Origin: Blastococcus saxobsidens
GTDB taxonomy: Bacteria > Actinomycetota > Actinomycetes > Mycobacteriales > Geodermatophilaceae
Direction of reading: 5' to 3'
NCBI RefSeq assembly: GCF_002938435.1
Contig: NZ_POQT01000005.1
Location: 115,828 to 179,827 of the forward strand
Length of the DNA: 64,000 nt
Below the pieces are notes generated by a model. The model was not told the origin of the DNA. It saw only the letters and a program-made list of their open reading frames with translations, and did no database searches. Of this stretch, positions 25,169 through 34,118 are shown piece after piece (the stretch's first letter is position 1; every line of letters starts with the position of its first letter). A program made the position numbers and the translations under genes.

Positions 25169-26116
25169 TCAGAAGGTGATCGCCACGGTCTTCTTGAGCC
25201 ACAGGCCGCCGACCAGCAGCATCAGCCCCGCGGCGCCGAGCATGGCGTAGCCCACGAGGCTCTCGGTGAACTTCGCCAGGTACTCGGGGTTGCTGACCGA
25301 GAGGAAGCCGGTCACCCCGAACGGCAGGGCCATCAGCACGATCGCCGAGAGCTTGCCCTCGGCCGAGAGCGCCTTCACCTGACGGCGGATGGCGTTGCGC
25401 TCGCGGATGGTGTTCCCGACGGCGTCGAGCACCTCGGCGAGGTTGCCCCCGACCTCGCGGTGGATGGCGATGGCCTGCGCGACCCAGGTGAAGTCGTCAC
25501 TGCCCATCCGCTCGGCGACCTCGTCCAGGGCGTCGTTGAGATCACGCCCGACCCGGGTCTCGTTGACGATCCGCGCGAACTCCTCCGACGTCGGCGCCTC
25601 GGCCTCGTGGGAGACGGAGTCCACGGCCCGCAGCAGGCTGTGGCCGGCGCGCAGGCTGCTGGCCATGAGTTGCAGCGAGTCGTCGAGCTGGTCGGCGAAC
25701 GCGGACTGCCGGCGGCCGGCGCGGAACCCCAGGAGGAGCTTCGCGCCCAGGGGGACCAGCACGACGAGGAGGAGGGCCAGCAGCGGACCGCCGAGGAACC
25801 CGCCGAGCAGGGCGCCGGCAGCGGTGGTGAGCAGGACGACGAGGACGAAGTTCGGCAGCGTCATGGACATCCCGGCGCGCTCGAGGGCCGCGGCGCCGGC
25901 GGCGAGGCGGCCGCGCTTGAGCAGCACCTTCTCCACGGCGGCCCCGGCCGCCGCACCCGCACCGGCCAGCGCGGACGCCGGGGGCGCCACCGACGGGTCG
26001 AGGCGGCTCAGCGGCACCCGGGCGGGGCCGGACGGGAGGACGACGAGGGCGACGACAAGCAGCGCCGCGGCGATCGCGCCGACCCCGAGCACGAGGAGAG
26101 CGGTCGGCACGGTCAC
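25169..26116 (-). CDS. tadB: Type II/IV secretion F family protein TadB
   Basis: The 315-residue protein has an N-terminal helix (ALLVLGVGAIAAALLVVAL), a double helix around residues 90-130, and the GspF domain (FADQLDDSLQLMASSLRAGHSLLRA). It ends with two hydrophobic segments. The GTG at 26116 overlaps the tadA stop by four bases (GTGA). It is the platform partner of TadC in Flp pilus assembly. Confidence 0.9.
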   Translation of the reverse strand: MTVPTALLVLGVGAIAAALLVVALVVLPSGPARVPLSRLDPSVAPPASALAGAGAAAGAAVEKVLLKRGRLAAGAAALERAGMSMTLPNFVLVVLLTTAAGALLGGFLGGPLLALLLVVLVPLGAKLLLGFRAGRRQSAFADQLDDSLQLMASSLRAGHSLLRAVDSVSHEAEAPTSEEFARIVNETRVGRDLNDALDEVAERMGSDDFTWVAQAIAIHREVGGNLAEVLDAVGNTIRERNAIRRQVKALSAEGKLSAIVLMALPFGVTGFLSVSNPEYLAKFTESLVGYAMLGAAGLMLLVGGLWLKKTVAITF

Positions 26117-27585
26117 CACCTCCTGGGCGCGGCCGGCTCGACGGCGCCGAACACGCGCGGCGAGAGCGTGATGCCGAGGTCGTCGAACTTGTCGGTGAAC
26201 CGCGGCCGGACACCGGTCGGCACCGGCTTGCCGAGGAACTTGCCGTGCGCGTCGACGCCGGCTGAGTAGTCGAAGAGGAAGGCGTCCTGGAGGGTGACGG
26301 TCTCCCCCTCCATGCCCTGCACCTCGGTCACGTGGGTGACGCGGCGGCTGCCGTCGCGCAGGCGGGTGATCTGCACGACGAGGTCGACGGCGGAGGCGAT
26401 CTGCTCGCGGATCGCGCGCAGCGGCAGGTCCATGCCGGCCATGAGCACCAGCGTCTCCAGCCGGGCGATCGCGTCGCGCGGGGTGTTGGCGTGGACGGTG
26501 GACAGCGACCCGTCGTGGCCGGTGTTCATGGCCTGGAGCATGTCCAGGGATTCGCCGCCCCGGCACTCCCCCACCACGATCCGGTCGGGGCGCATCCGCA
26601 GGGAGTTGCGGACCAGGTCGCGGATGCTGATCGCACCCTTGCCCTCGATGTTCGGCGGCCTCGACTCCAGCCGGACGACATGCTCCTGCTGGAGCTGCAG
26701 CTCGACGGCGTCCTCGATGGTGACGATCCGCTCGCCCTCGGGGATGAACGAGGACAGCACGTTGAGCAGCGTCGTCTTACCGGTGCCGGTGCCGCCGGAG
26801 ACGATCACGTTCAGGCGGGCCTGGACGCAGGCGTCGAGCAGCTCGGCCATCTCCGGGGAGAGGGTGCCGAAGTGGATGAGGTCCTCGACGGTGAACGGGT
26901 CCTTCGAGAACTTCCGGATGGTGAGCGTCGAGCCGCTGAAGGCCAGTGGGGGGATCACGGCGTTGACGCGCGAGCCGTCGGCCAGCCGGGCGTCGACCAG
27001 CGGGGAGGACTCGTCGATCCGCCGTCCCACCCGGGAGACGATGCGGTCGATGACCCGGCGCAGGTGCTCCTCGGAGGTGAAGCGCGTGGCGGTGCGCTCC
27101 AGCCGGCCGCTGCGCTCCACATAGATGGCGTCCGGTCCGTTGACCATGATCTCGCTGACCGCGGGGTCGTCGAGCAGCCGCTGGAGGGGGCCGTAGCCCA
27201 GCACGTCGTCGGCCAGCTCGGCGGTGAGCCGCTGCCGCTCGTCCGTGCTGAGCGGGACGTTCTCCTCCTCGACGACCTCGTCGAGCTCCTTGAGGACCAC
27301 CGCGCGCAAGGCGTCCTCGGCCATCGAGGGGTCGTTCATCCGGCTGCCCATGCGCTCGAACAGCGCCTTGCCGACCCGGTCCTTCAGCCGGGCCAGGGCG
27401 TCGGTCGGCGGAGCGGGGGTGGCCGCCGGCCGGGGCTTGGGCAGGGTCCGGACGGCCGGGGTCGCAGCGGGCGTCCCCACCCGCGCCGTCACCTGCACCT
27501 GGTCGACGACCGGGGCCGGCTGCTCGCCCACGGGCGATGCTGCTCCGCCGCCCCGCGCGGCCTCCAGCCGCTGGGCGAGGTTCAC
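26113..27585 (-). CDS. tadA: CpaF/TadA pilus assembly ATPase
   Basis: TadA hydrolyses ATP to drive Flp pilin assembly and secretion. The 490 residues have a Pro/Ala-rich N-terminus, the CpaF helical domain (VLKELDEVVEEENVPLS), then the AAA core. The core has Walker A SGGTGTGKTTLLN, the Asp box TIEDAVELQLQQ, Walker B region MRPDRIVVGECRGGE and the His box TGHDGSLSTVHANTP. All catalytic elements appear present. The GTG start overlaps the upstream tadZ stop by four bases, and its own stop overlaps tadB, so the three are translationally coupled. Confidence 0.95.
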   Translation of the reverse strand: MNLAQRLEAARGGGAASPVGEQPAPVVDQVQVTARVGTPAATPAVRTLPKPRPAATPAPPTDALARLKDRVGKALFERMGSRMNDPSMAEDALRAVVLKELDEVVEEENVPLSTDERQRLTAELADDVLGYGPLQRLLDDPAVSEIMVNGPDAIYVERSGRLERTATRFTSEEHLRRVIDRIVSRVGRRIDESSPLVDARLADGSRVNAVIPPLAFSGSTLTIRKFSKDPFTVEDLIHFGTLSPEMAELLDACVQARLNVIVSGGTGTGKTTLLNVLSSFIPEGERIVTIEDAVELQLQQEHVVRLESRPPNIEGKGAISIRDLVRNSLRMRPDRIVVGECRGGESLDMLQAMNTGHDGSLSTVHANTPRDAIARLETLVLMAGMDLPLRAIREQIASAVDLVVQITRLRDGSRRVTHVTEVQGMEGETVTLQDAFLFDYSAGVDAHGKFLGKPVPTGVRPRFTDKFDDLGITLSPRVFGAVEPAAPRRW

Positions 27586-28775
27586 GAGGACGCCCGGTGC
27601 TTGGCCCGGTACCGGCCGGACTTCATCAGCGGCGTCGCCGCGAAGCGGGACACCAGGCGGCGCAGTTCGCGCACCATCGGGTCCCGGCGTCCGCCGCTGG
27701 TCAGGATCGGGACGCCCTGGTTGGTGGTGGCCGGCACCGCCTTCGACCGGGGCAGGACGACGTCGACGCCGGTGCCGATCGTCGTCTCGACGTCGCGCAC
27801 GGTCAGCCCTCCCTTGGGCTCGGCGAAGTTCATGACGACGTGCCGGCCGGCCGGGATCATGGCCAGCTCGCGGAGCACGTCGAGCTCCTTGCGCAGCCCG
27901 CGCACGCCGGGCACGTCCATGCTGGTCAGCATGATCACGTCCGAGGCGCGGTCCAGCGCCGCCAGCGTCTGCTCCGACAGGCCCGGGGCGGTGTCGACGA
28001 CGACGTAGCGGAACTCGCGGGCCAGGGAGGCCAGCAGCCGGGTGACGTCCTCACCGGTGACCGTGTCACCGGCGGCCGGGGACTCCGCACCGCACACCGC
28101 GAACAGCCCGCTGGGGTGCTGGGTGAGGAAGGTCTTGAGCACCATGGTGTCCTCGGCCGCCGGGCCGTGCACCGCGTCGGGGAGCGTGTACTCGGGAACC
28201 AGCCCCAGCGCCGAGGCCACGTCGCCGAACTGCACGTCGAGGTCGACCAGCACGGTGGACTGCGGTGCCGCCTCGGTGAGCCCGATGGCCAGGTTCGTCG
28301 AGACGGTGGTCTTGCCGACGCCGCCCTTCGGTGAAGCGATGGTGATGACCCGCCCCGCGTAGCGATCGGTCTCGCTGGTCGGTCGCAGCACGCGGCGCCG
28401 ACCGGCGGCCGCGCGCCCCGCCCGCTCGACGGCCGCACCGATCTCCTCGATGTCGGCGTCGGGCGGCAGCAGGTCGCGGATGCCGGCGCGCATCGCCGCC
28501 TGCCACATCTCCGGGGACGGCTCGGCCATCAGGACGACGGTGATACCGGGCGACTGCACGTCCAGCCGGCTGGCCAGGCTCAGGACCTCCGGAGCCGGGG
28601 CGTGCGGGCCGACGAGCAGCACGTCGGGCAGCTCGCCGTCGAGCAGCTGCTCGAACAGCCGCGCGAGATCGCTGGGCAGCCGGCCCGGCGGCAGGACGTG
28701 GACGTCGCCGTCGGTTGCCTGCTTGACCCGCAGGATCAGCTCCTCACCGGCACCGGCCAGGACGACGCGGCTCAT
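27582..28775 (-). CDS. tadZ: CpaE/TadZ-like pilus localisation ATPase
   Basis: The 397-residue product has an N-terminal atypical receiver domain of about 120 residues (LPDVLLVGPHAPAPEVLSLA, AMRAGIRDLLPPDAD). A MinD-like ATPase follows, with the deviant Walker A ASPKGGVGKTTVSTNLA and a central VDLDVQFGDVASALGL. CpaE/TadZ proteins place the Tad machine in the cell. The start is the ATG at 28775; the stop overlaps tadA. Confidence 0.9.
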   Translation of the reverse strand: MSRVVLAGAGEELILRVKQATDGDVHVLPPGRLPSDLARLFEQLLDGELPDVLLVGPHAPAPEVLSLASRLDVQSPGITVVLMAEPSPEMWQAAMRAGIRDLLPPDADIEEIGAAVERAGRAAAGRRRVLRPTSETDRYAGRVITIASPKGGVGKTTVSTNLAIGLTEAAPQSTVLVDLDVQFGDVASALGLVPEYTLPDAVHGPAAEDTMVLKTFLTQHPSGLFAVCGAESPAAGDTVTGEDVTRLLASLAREFRYVVVDTAPGLSEQTLAALDRASDVIMLTSMDVPGVRGLRKELDVLRELAMIPAGRHVVMNFAEPKGGLTVRDVETTIGTGVDVVLPRSKAVPATTNQGVPILTSGGRRDPMVRELRRLVSRFAATPLMKSGRYRAKHRASS

Positions 28776-28830
28776 GAACCCACCTCCGGTGCCGGAGCGG
28801 AACGGCTGCGCCGTGCTGTCGAGCGCCCGT

Positions 28831-29571
28831 TCATGAGTAGGCCTTTCCGTAGATGGTGTCCGGCGTCAGCACCTGGGTGCGGGAGACGTCGGGGTCCGCG
28901 GGCTCGAGGGACAGCCAGATGCTGGCGTGCTCGGCGGCGAAGACGACCGCCTCGGCCTGGGCGGCGGTGACGGCGAACGTGATCATGAGGCTGCCCGAGG
29001 GCGCGGGACCCGAGACGGGCGCCGCCGTGCCTTCTTCGGGCGGAGCGGGGGGCGCCGGGGCGCCCTGCACCTGGGTGACCAGCACCTCGTGCAGGACGGA
29101 GTGGGTGGTTCCCGGCTCGGTCATGGAGACGAAGAGCCCGACCCGGTCGCCGGCGGCCAGTCGCCCGCCCACGGCGCGCTGCGGCTCCAGGACGATGCTG
29201 ACCTCCTGCAGGCCGTCGGGCACGGGCACCGCGCCGGGCGCCGGCAGCGAGTCGGGCCGCGCGAAGCGGCTGTCGAGCAGCTGCTCGCCGGCCTGCAGGT
29301 CCACGGTGGTGACGCGGTCGGCGAGCGTGGCCAGGTCGGTGACCCGACCGGGGAGCGCCGCCTTGGCCGGCAGCGCCTCGATGCGCACGAGGTCGCCCAG
29401 CGCGGTGCCCGCGGTGCCGGCGGGGATCAGTGCATCGGCGACCAGCACCTCGACGGTGCGCGCACCGGCGAACGCGCGGGCCTCCGCGCCGCGCACGTAG
29501 CTCACCAGGACGACGGTGCCCACGGCGATGAGGACGAGGGCCGCCGCGGCGGCCAGGAGTCGACGTCTCAC
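28831..29571 (-). CDS. cpaB: SAF-domain pilus assembly protein CpaB/RcpC
   Basis: The 246-residue protein has a single N-terminal membrane anchor (LLAAAAALVLIAVGTVVLVSYV) and a SAF-type domain starting EVLVADALIPAGTAGTALGDLV, followed by LAGDRVGLFVSM-like beta repeats (AAGDRVGLFVS). CpaB proteins help assemble the pilus outside the membrane. The start is GTG at 29571. It lies 12 bases after the TadG-like gene. Confidence 0.82.
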   Translation of the reverse strand: MRRRLLAAAAALVLIAVGTVVLVSYVRGAEARAFAGARTVEVLVADALIPAGTAGTALGDLVRIEALPAKAALPGRVTDLATLADRVTTVDLQAGEQLLDSRFARPDSLPAPGAVPVPDGLQEVSIVLEPQRAVGGRLAAGDRVGLFVSMTEPGTTHSVLHEVLVTQVQGAPAPPAPPEEGTAAPVSGPAPSGSLMITFAVTAAQAEAVVFAAEHASIWLSLEPADPDVSRTQVLTPDTIYGKAYS

Positions 29572-29583
29572 GAGAAGGGGCCC

Positions 29584-30543
29584 CTATCGGATCAGTCGGA
29601 GGATGGAGGCGCCCATCTGCGGGGCGTCCGGGCTGTAGTTCCAGGCGTCGGACAGCTCGACGAAGCGGGTGAAGTAGCCGGTGATGCAGCGTTCGTTACC
29701 GCTGCACGGCTGGGGGCTCGTCTTGAACTGGCCGGTGAAGGAGTAGCCGGTCAGCCGGAATGCGGCGTAGCCGTAGACCCGGTACCAGCCCCCGCTGCCG
29801 GTCCCGCCGGCTTCGTCGAAGATCGGCAGCAGCACCGTCTGGCCGACGTAGGAGGCGAAGTCCGCGGCCGTGCACCCGTTGGACGGTGACTCGCCGGGGT
29901 CGGACTGGAGGATGCCGTCGATCTGGCTGGCGGTCCCGCAACCCCCCGCGCCGGTCGTGACGAAGCCGAAGCCACCCGGGATCTGGTTGCCCGACGGCGA
30001 GTGGCACTCCGGGGCGCCGTCGGTCTTGGTCAGGTTCAGCTTCTGCGGGGTCTCGTTCGACGGGACGGCGCCACCGGTCTGCTTCAGGAAGGCGCAGTAG
30101 GAGAAGGCGAGCGGCAGTACCGCGGTCCCCCGGCTCGGCGCGCCCCAGCCGACGGTCGCCGTGGCGGAGACCTGGCTGGAGTCGTGCCCGATGACGGGCG
30201 CGAACCAGTGCTCCTTGGGGGCGCCGCCGGTGACGGTCACACTGAGCGGGTCGCTGCTCAGGACCGGCTGGCCGGCCGTGCCCGTGGGGTCGTTCAGGGT
30301 GATCAGCTCCTGGGCCGTGGCCAGCATGTCGCCGCAGTTGCCCCGCGAGCAGTCCTGCGCGACGGCGATCGCGGCGGCATCGGCGGCCACCTGGAGCCGG
30401 GCGCGCTCGGCGTAGAGGGCGCCGATGTCGACGGCGATGGCCGCGAACCCCAGCATGGGGACCAGCAGCAGCGCGAAGACGACCGCGGTGGCGCCGTGCT
30501 CGCCGGCCAGCCGGGCGCGGACGCGGGAGGTCAGCCGTTGCAT
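29584..30543 (-). CDS. TadG-like pilus assembly membrane protein
   Basis: From the ATG at 30543 the protein has 319 residues. The N-terminus is a Flp-assembly TadG-like helix (EHGATAVVFALLLVPMLGFAAIAVDIGALYAER). The rest is an exported, Cys-containing region (QDCSRGNCGDM, FSYCAFLKQTGG, GGCGTASQ) without the von Willebrand A domain of longer TadG proteins. Disulphides are likely. It overlaps the TadE gene by 13 bases. The role is probably a minor pseudopilin-like or structural part of the pilus. Confidence 0.8.
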   Translation of the reverse strand: MQRLTSRVRARLAGEHGATAVVFALLLVPMLGFAAIAVDIGALYAERARLQVAADAAAIAVAQDCSRGNCGDMLATAQELITLNDPTGTAGQPVLSSDPLSVTVTGGAPKEHWFAPVIGHDSSQVSATATVGWGAPSRGTAVLPLAFSYCAFLKQTGGAVPSNETPQKLNLTKTDGAPECHSPSGNQIPGGFGFVTTGAGGCGTASQIDGILQSDPGESPSNGCTAADFASYVGQTVLLPIFDEAGGTGSGGWYRVYGYAAFRLTGYSFTGQFKTSPQPCSGNERCITGYFTRFVELSDAWNYSPDAPQMGASILRLIR

Positions 30544-30941
30544 CGCATGACCCCCGTTCCGGTGAGTTCGATCCCGGTGCCGAAGAAGCCGGTCAGGTAC
30601 GACTTCGGGTAGGTGATGGTGAGGCGGACGGCGGTGTCGCCGGCTCCGGTGGTGGGGCAGGTGTCCACGGTCCCGCCGACGATGACGATGTCGATCTGGT
30701 CGTCGGTGATCGCCGGGTTCAACGAGGCGGCCGCCTCGCGGACCACGGCTCGCGCGTCGACCGGGTCGTTGCGCAGGGCCATGGCGCGCACCCCCTCGCG
30801 GGCGGCCGCCGAGAGGGTGCCCTGCACCTGGAAGGCGTGGCCGAACTCGACGATGCCGATGACCAGCACGAGCAGCAACGGCACGATGAAGGCGAACTCG
30901 ACCGCGGTCGCACCGCGCTCGTCGCGCAGACGTCGGATCAT
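30531..30941 (-). CDS. tadE: TadE-like minor pseudopilin
   Basis: The 136-residue product has the TadE signature RDERGATAVEFAFIVPLLLVLV at residues 7-28, with a Gly-Ala cleavage site and the +5 Glu needed by prepilin peptidase. The C-terminal 100 residues form a small exported domain with two cysteines (VDTCPTT, VMRCNG). The start is the ATG at 30941. It is next to the Flp pilin and the TadG-like gene in the tad locus. Confidence 0.9.
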   Translation of the reverse strand: MIRRLRDERGATAVEFAFIVPLLLVLVIGIVEFGHAFQVQGTLSAAAREGVRAMALRNDPVDARAVVREAAASLNPAITDDQIDIVIVGGTVDTCPTTGAGDTAVRLTITYPKSYLTGFFGTGIELTGTGVMRCNG

Positions 30942-30967
30942 CCCTGGTCACCGCCCTCCTCGTGCAT

Positions 30968-31003
30968 CGGCGCAGCGGCCCCGGGAAGAGGGCCGCTGCG
31001 CCG
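30968..31003 (-). terminator. Hairpin between Flp pilin and tadE
   Basis: CGGCGCAGCGGCC and GGCCGCTGCGCCG pair over 13 bases around a 10-base loop. It is 32 bases past the pilin stop and before tadE, so most transcripts may stop here and give extra pilin. Confidence 0.7.
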
Positions 31004-31034
31004 GATCGCTACGTCGTCGCGCAGCAACGAGTGG

Positions 31035-31265
31035 TCAGGGAGTCGTGGTCGTGGTGGTGCCGCCGGCCCCACCCAGCTTGGTCGTCACCGTCTCGAACAG
31101 GCCGTTCAGCTGCCCACCGAGCGCGGTCACGGCCACGATGATCACCACGGCGATGAGACCGACCATGAGGCCGTACTCGACCGCGGTCGCACCCTTCTCG
31201 TCACGACGCAGGCGCTCCTGGGCGAACGCGACGAAGCTGGCGATGGTGGCGTAGGCGTTGATCAC
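31035..31265 (-). CDS. flp: Flp family type IVb pilin
   Basis: The 76-residue prepilin has a basic leader (QERLRRDEKG) and the cleavage motif G-ATAVEYGLMVGLIAVVIIVAV, with Glu at +5 and the Tyr at +6 of Flp pilins. The mature pilin is short and ends in a Thr-rich tail (GGTTTTTTP). It is the major subunit of the Tad pilus, which serves adhesion and biofilm formation. The GTG at 31265 is the start. The hairpin at 30968 suggests expression above the rest of the locus. Confidence 0.93.
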   Translation of the reverse strand: MINAYATIASFVAFAQERLRRDEKGATAVEYGLMVGLIAVVIIVAVTALGGQLNGLFETVTTKLGGAGGTTTTTTP

Positions 31266-31391
31266 GTGTACTCCCTGAGAGGTCGGCCGTCCGGCAGGGT
31301 CGGCTGACCCGGCCTGTGCGGCTGCTAGGGAGGGTTGTCGGGTCCTGGCCGGGGTGACTTGAGCGGTCGTCCCCCGAAAGGGTGAGCCGCC

Positions 31392-32045
31392 TCAGGGGGT
31401 CGGGGAGCCGACCGCGACGGCCACCGCCGCACCGAGGAGCATCGCCGGGCCGAACGGGAGCTCGGAACGCAGCCCGATGCGGCGCGCGGCCAGGAGCAGG
31501 AGGGCGAGCGCCGCTTGCACGACGAAGCCGGCCGCCGCTCCGAGCAGCACCGCGTTCCAGCCGAGCCAGCCCAGGGGCAGACCGACCAGGCCGGCGAGCT
31601 TGACGTCCCCCATGCCCAGGGAGCGCGGGGAGATCAGCGCCATGACCAGGTAGCCGGCGAAGAGCCCGACCGCGCCGAGCCCCGCGCGCAGCAGCAGGTC
31701 CCAGCTGCCCTCGGCGGCCGCGGCCACGGTGAGCAGTGCGGCAGTGACCCCGGCGGCCGGTGCGATCACCCGGTTGGGCAGCAGGCGGTGCCGGAGGTCG
31801 ATGACCGTCAGGAGCACGCCGGCCCCGGTGACGGCGAGGAAGGCGGGCAGTTCCCAGGCCAGCCCGAAGCGGGCGGCGACGAGCGCGAACAGCACCGCCG
31901 TCGCCAGCTCCAGGACCGGGGGGCGCACGGCCCAGCGGGCGTGCGGGCCTGCGGTGCCGTCCGACGGGAACCTGCCCGCGGCCCGGTTGGCCCCGGCGCC
32001 GGCCAGCAGGCCGAGCGCCGCGGCGAGGGCGACGACGGCGATCAC
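31392..32045 (-). CDS. Prepilin peptidase, A24 family
   Basis: The 217-residue membrane protein has two aspartate motifs of type IV prepilin peptidases, VIDLRHRLLPNRVI near residue 85 and LGMGDVKLAGLVGL near residue 150, within about six hydrophobic helices. The N-terminal cysteine-rich domain of PilD is absent, as usual for short TadV-type enzymes. The start is GTG at 32045; a longer frame runs upstream without homology. It lies first in the tad locus and should process the Flp and TadE prepilins. Confidence 0.88.
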   Translation of the reverse strand: MIAVVALAAALGLLAGAGANRAAGRFPSDGTAGPHARWAVRPPVLELATAVLFALVAARFGLAWELPAFLAVTGAGVLLTVIDLRHRLLPNRVIAPAAGVTAALLTVAAAAEGSWDLLLRAGLGAVGLFAGYLVMALISPRSLGMGDVKLAGLVGLPLGWLGWNAVLLGAAAGFVVQAALALLLLAARRIGLRSELPFGPAMLLGAAVAVAVGSPTP

Positions 32046-32220
32046 CGGGCGCCCCCCAGGCCGACGTGCCTCACGGCACCCACCCTCGCACAGCCGGCCG
32101 CCGCTCCCGGGGAGCGCACGGGGAACGGCCGGGCTGCTCCGGCGGATCACCCGGCCCCCGACCTCGTCGTGCGCCGCCCGCGCCAGGCGCGGCGACCGCC
32201 GGTAGGCCAGACTGCCGGAC

Positions 32221-32925
32221 GTGATCGCGGAGGAGTCAACCCCCAGCCGGACCGCTGCTACCGGGTCCTATCGCGGGCATGGCGTGCACGCCGCGCCGGG
32301 AGTGCACGAGTACGCGGTCGAGCTGGCCCGCCAGGCGCTGCCCGAGGGCGGACGGATCCTCGAGGTCGGTGCCGGATGCGGCGCGCTGGCCTGCCGGCTG
32401 CAGGATGCCGGATTCGTCGTCGTGCCGACCGACCTGGACCCACCGCACGACTGGATCCACCGCCTCGACCTCGACGATCCCGAGTGGACCGAGGAGACCC
32501 GGGGTCCCTTCGACCTCGTGATGTGCGTGGAGACGCTGGAGCACGTGGAGAACCCGCGGCAGGTGCTGCGGTCGATCCGCGCGCTCCTCCGGCCCGGGGA
32601 CCGGATCGTCGTCAGCACCCCGAACATCACCCACCCGCACTCGCGGCTGAAGATGTTCCTCCGGGGGGCGCCGTTCATCTTCGGGCCGAAGCACTACCAC
32701 CAGCCCGGCCACATCTCGATCCTCCCCGATTGGATGCTCGTCGAGCACGTCCGCCTGGCCGGCTTCACGGACGTCACGGTGACGACCGGCGGCAGCACCT
32801 GGTTCCAGGGCCCGCGCCGCCTGGTCCACCGGGTCGAGATGGCGCTGCTGTGGGTGATCGGTCTGCGTCTGCGGCCCGACTCGGGCGAGGGCATCTGCAC
32901 GTTCGTCACCGCGGTTGCCGTCTGA
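32221..32925 (+). CDS. Class I SAM-dependent methyltransferase
   Basis: The 234-residue protein has the Methyltransf_11/23 pattern: motif I ILEVGAGCGALACRLQDAG near residue 45, an acidic loop (VPTDLDPPHD), and motif IV region FDLVMCVETLEHVENPRQVL. The C-terminal part, FGPKHYHQPGHISILP, resembles ubiquinone/UbiE-type and cell-wall sugar methyltransferases. The substrate is unknown. The start is GTG at 32221. Confidence 0.8.
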   Translation: MIAEESTPSRTAATGSYRGHGVHAAPGVHEYAVELARQALPEGGRILEVGAGCGALACRLQDAGFVVVPTDLDPPHDWIHRLDLDDPEWTEETRGPFDLVMCVETLEHVENPRQVLRSIRALLRPGDRIVVSTPNITHPHSRLKMFLRGAPFIFGPKHYHQPGHISILPDWMLVEHVRLAGFTDVTVTTGGSTWFQGPRRLVHRVEMALLWVIGLRLRPDSGEGICTFVTAVAV

Positions 32926-33005
32926 CGGCGGCGAGGTGAAGGCCTCGCCCTGCCGTGACGGCGTGGTTCGCGAGCGGCCGGGGTCACGGGCCGGGACGAA
33001 CGGCG

Positions 33006-33041
33006 GTGGCGCCGGGCAGGAGGTTCCCTGCCCGGCGCCAC
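33006..33041. terminator. Bidirectional terminator hairpin
   Basis: A 15-base stem (GTGGCGCCGGGCAGG with CCTGCCCGGCGCCAC) with a six-base loop lies between the convergent methyltransferase and CHRD-domain genes, 17 bases before the stop of the latter. Confidence 0.8.
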
Positions 33042-33057
33042 CGTGCGTGCGTGTCGA

Positions 33058-33825
33058 TCAGGCCTGGTCGGCCTGACGACGGCGGTAGGCGACGGCACCG
33101 GCAGCAGCCGCACCGACCGCAGCCAGGGCACCGACACCGATCGCGGCCTGGTTCTCCACGCCGCTGGTCGCGCCGGCACCGGTCTCGGCACCACCGGCGG
33201 GCGTGGTGCCCATCTGCGCGGCCTTCAGCGGGCCACAGGCGGCCGGGGCGGTGGCCTCCATGGGCAGCGAGGGGTCGAGGTCGCTCTTGATGTCGCCGTC
33301 GTAGGCGCCCGAGCCGTCCTTGTCCACGCCGTGCACCACGAGGACCGCGGTGCCGGCCGCGAAGGCCTTCTGCACGTCCTCGGTGATGGAGAAGGTGCGC
33401 TCGTAGGTGAGGGAACCACCCTCGGCGGTCGGGAACCGGTCGACGGCCAGGCCGCTGTCGGGGCTGGTGTCACCGGTCGTGGTGAGCGAGGTGCCGATGG
33501 CGCCGTAGGCGGGCGCGCCCTCGGTGGTGCTCAGGAAGCCGTCGCCGTCCTTGTCGTCGGCGTCGGTCGGGCACACACCCTGGGCGCCGATGTGGAAGTG
33601 CTGGGCGTGCGGGGACCCGGCGAGCAGGTTGGACGCCTTGACCGTCACGGTCGCCTGGTCGCCCTTGAGGGTCACCATGCCGGTGCCGGTGACGCCCGAC
33701 TGGTTCAGGGCGCCGAGGGAGGCCTGGTAGCTGCCGTCGTGGTCGGCCAGGGCCGTGCCCATGGTGAGCAGCGGGAACGCCGCCGCGGCGATGGCGACGG
33801 TCGGAAGTGCGAATGCCTTGCGCAT
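33058..33825 (-). CDS. Secreted CHRD-domain protein with C-terminal anchor
   Basis: From the ATG at 33825 the product has 255 residues. It has a signal peptide (cleavage near ALA-DHDG), a CHRD-like beta domain with the His motif AQHFHIG, and two Asp-rich loops (DADDKDGDGF and DKDGSGAYDGD) that resemble calcium-binding EF-hand loops. A hydrophobic C-terminal segment is followed by AYRRRQ, the form of a membrane or sorting-type anchor, though no LPxTG is present. A surface or calcium-dependent adhesion role is possible but unproven. Confidence 0.78.
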   Translation of the reverse strand: MRKAFALPTVAIAAAAFPLLTMGTALADHDGSYQASLGALNQSGVTGTGMVTLKGDQATVTVKASNLLAGSPHAQHFHIGAQGVCPTDADDKDGDGFLSTTEGAPAYGAIGTSLTTTGDTSPDSGLAVDRFPTAEGGSLTYERTFSITEDVQKAFAAGTAVLVVHGVDKDGSGAYDGDIKSDLDPSLPMEATAPAACGPLKAAQMGTTPAGGAETGAGATSGVENQAAIGVGALAAVGAAAAGAVAYRRRQADQA

Positions 33826-34094
33826 GGAAACTCCTGTGTCTGGGAGGTGGTCCTCCCGGGCGGGAGGGTCGGGCGGGGGTCCGATCGGTTCCGGCTCCCC
33901 GGTGGGGCACGGCGCGACGCACGCGCCGGTCGGGCAGCCGGGTCGGGGAGGACCCGGCGTAGCGGCGCCACCCGGACCGGGGTCCGGGGTGTGCCAGGCC
34001 ACAACAGGCCTTCGGCTCCCATGCCCTGGACGGTTCACTTCGAACGCGGACAATCCGAACTAATCCATGACGATTCGATGACACGCCGACTCCA

Positions 34095-34110
34095 CCTGCA
34101 TGGATGCAGG
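34095..34110 (-). terminator. Small hairpin past the RNase P RNA 3' end
   Basis: CCTGCA-tgga-TGCAGG lies nine bases beyond the rnpB 3' end. The stem is only six base pairs, so it may be a terminator or simply local symmetry. Confidence 0.4.
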
Positions 34111-34118
34111 GGAGGCGA

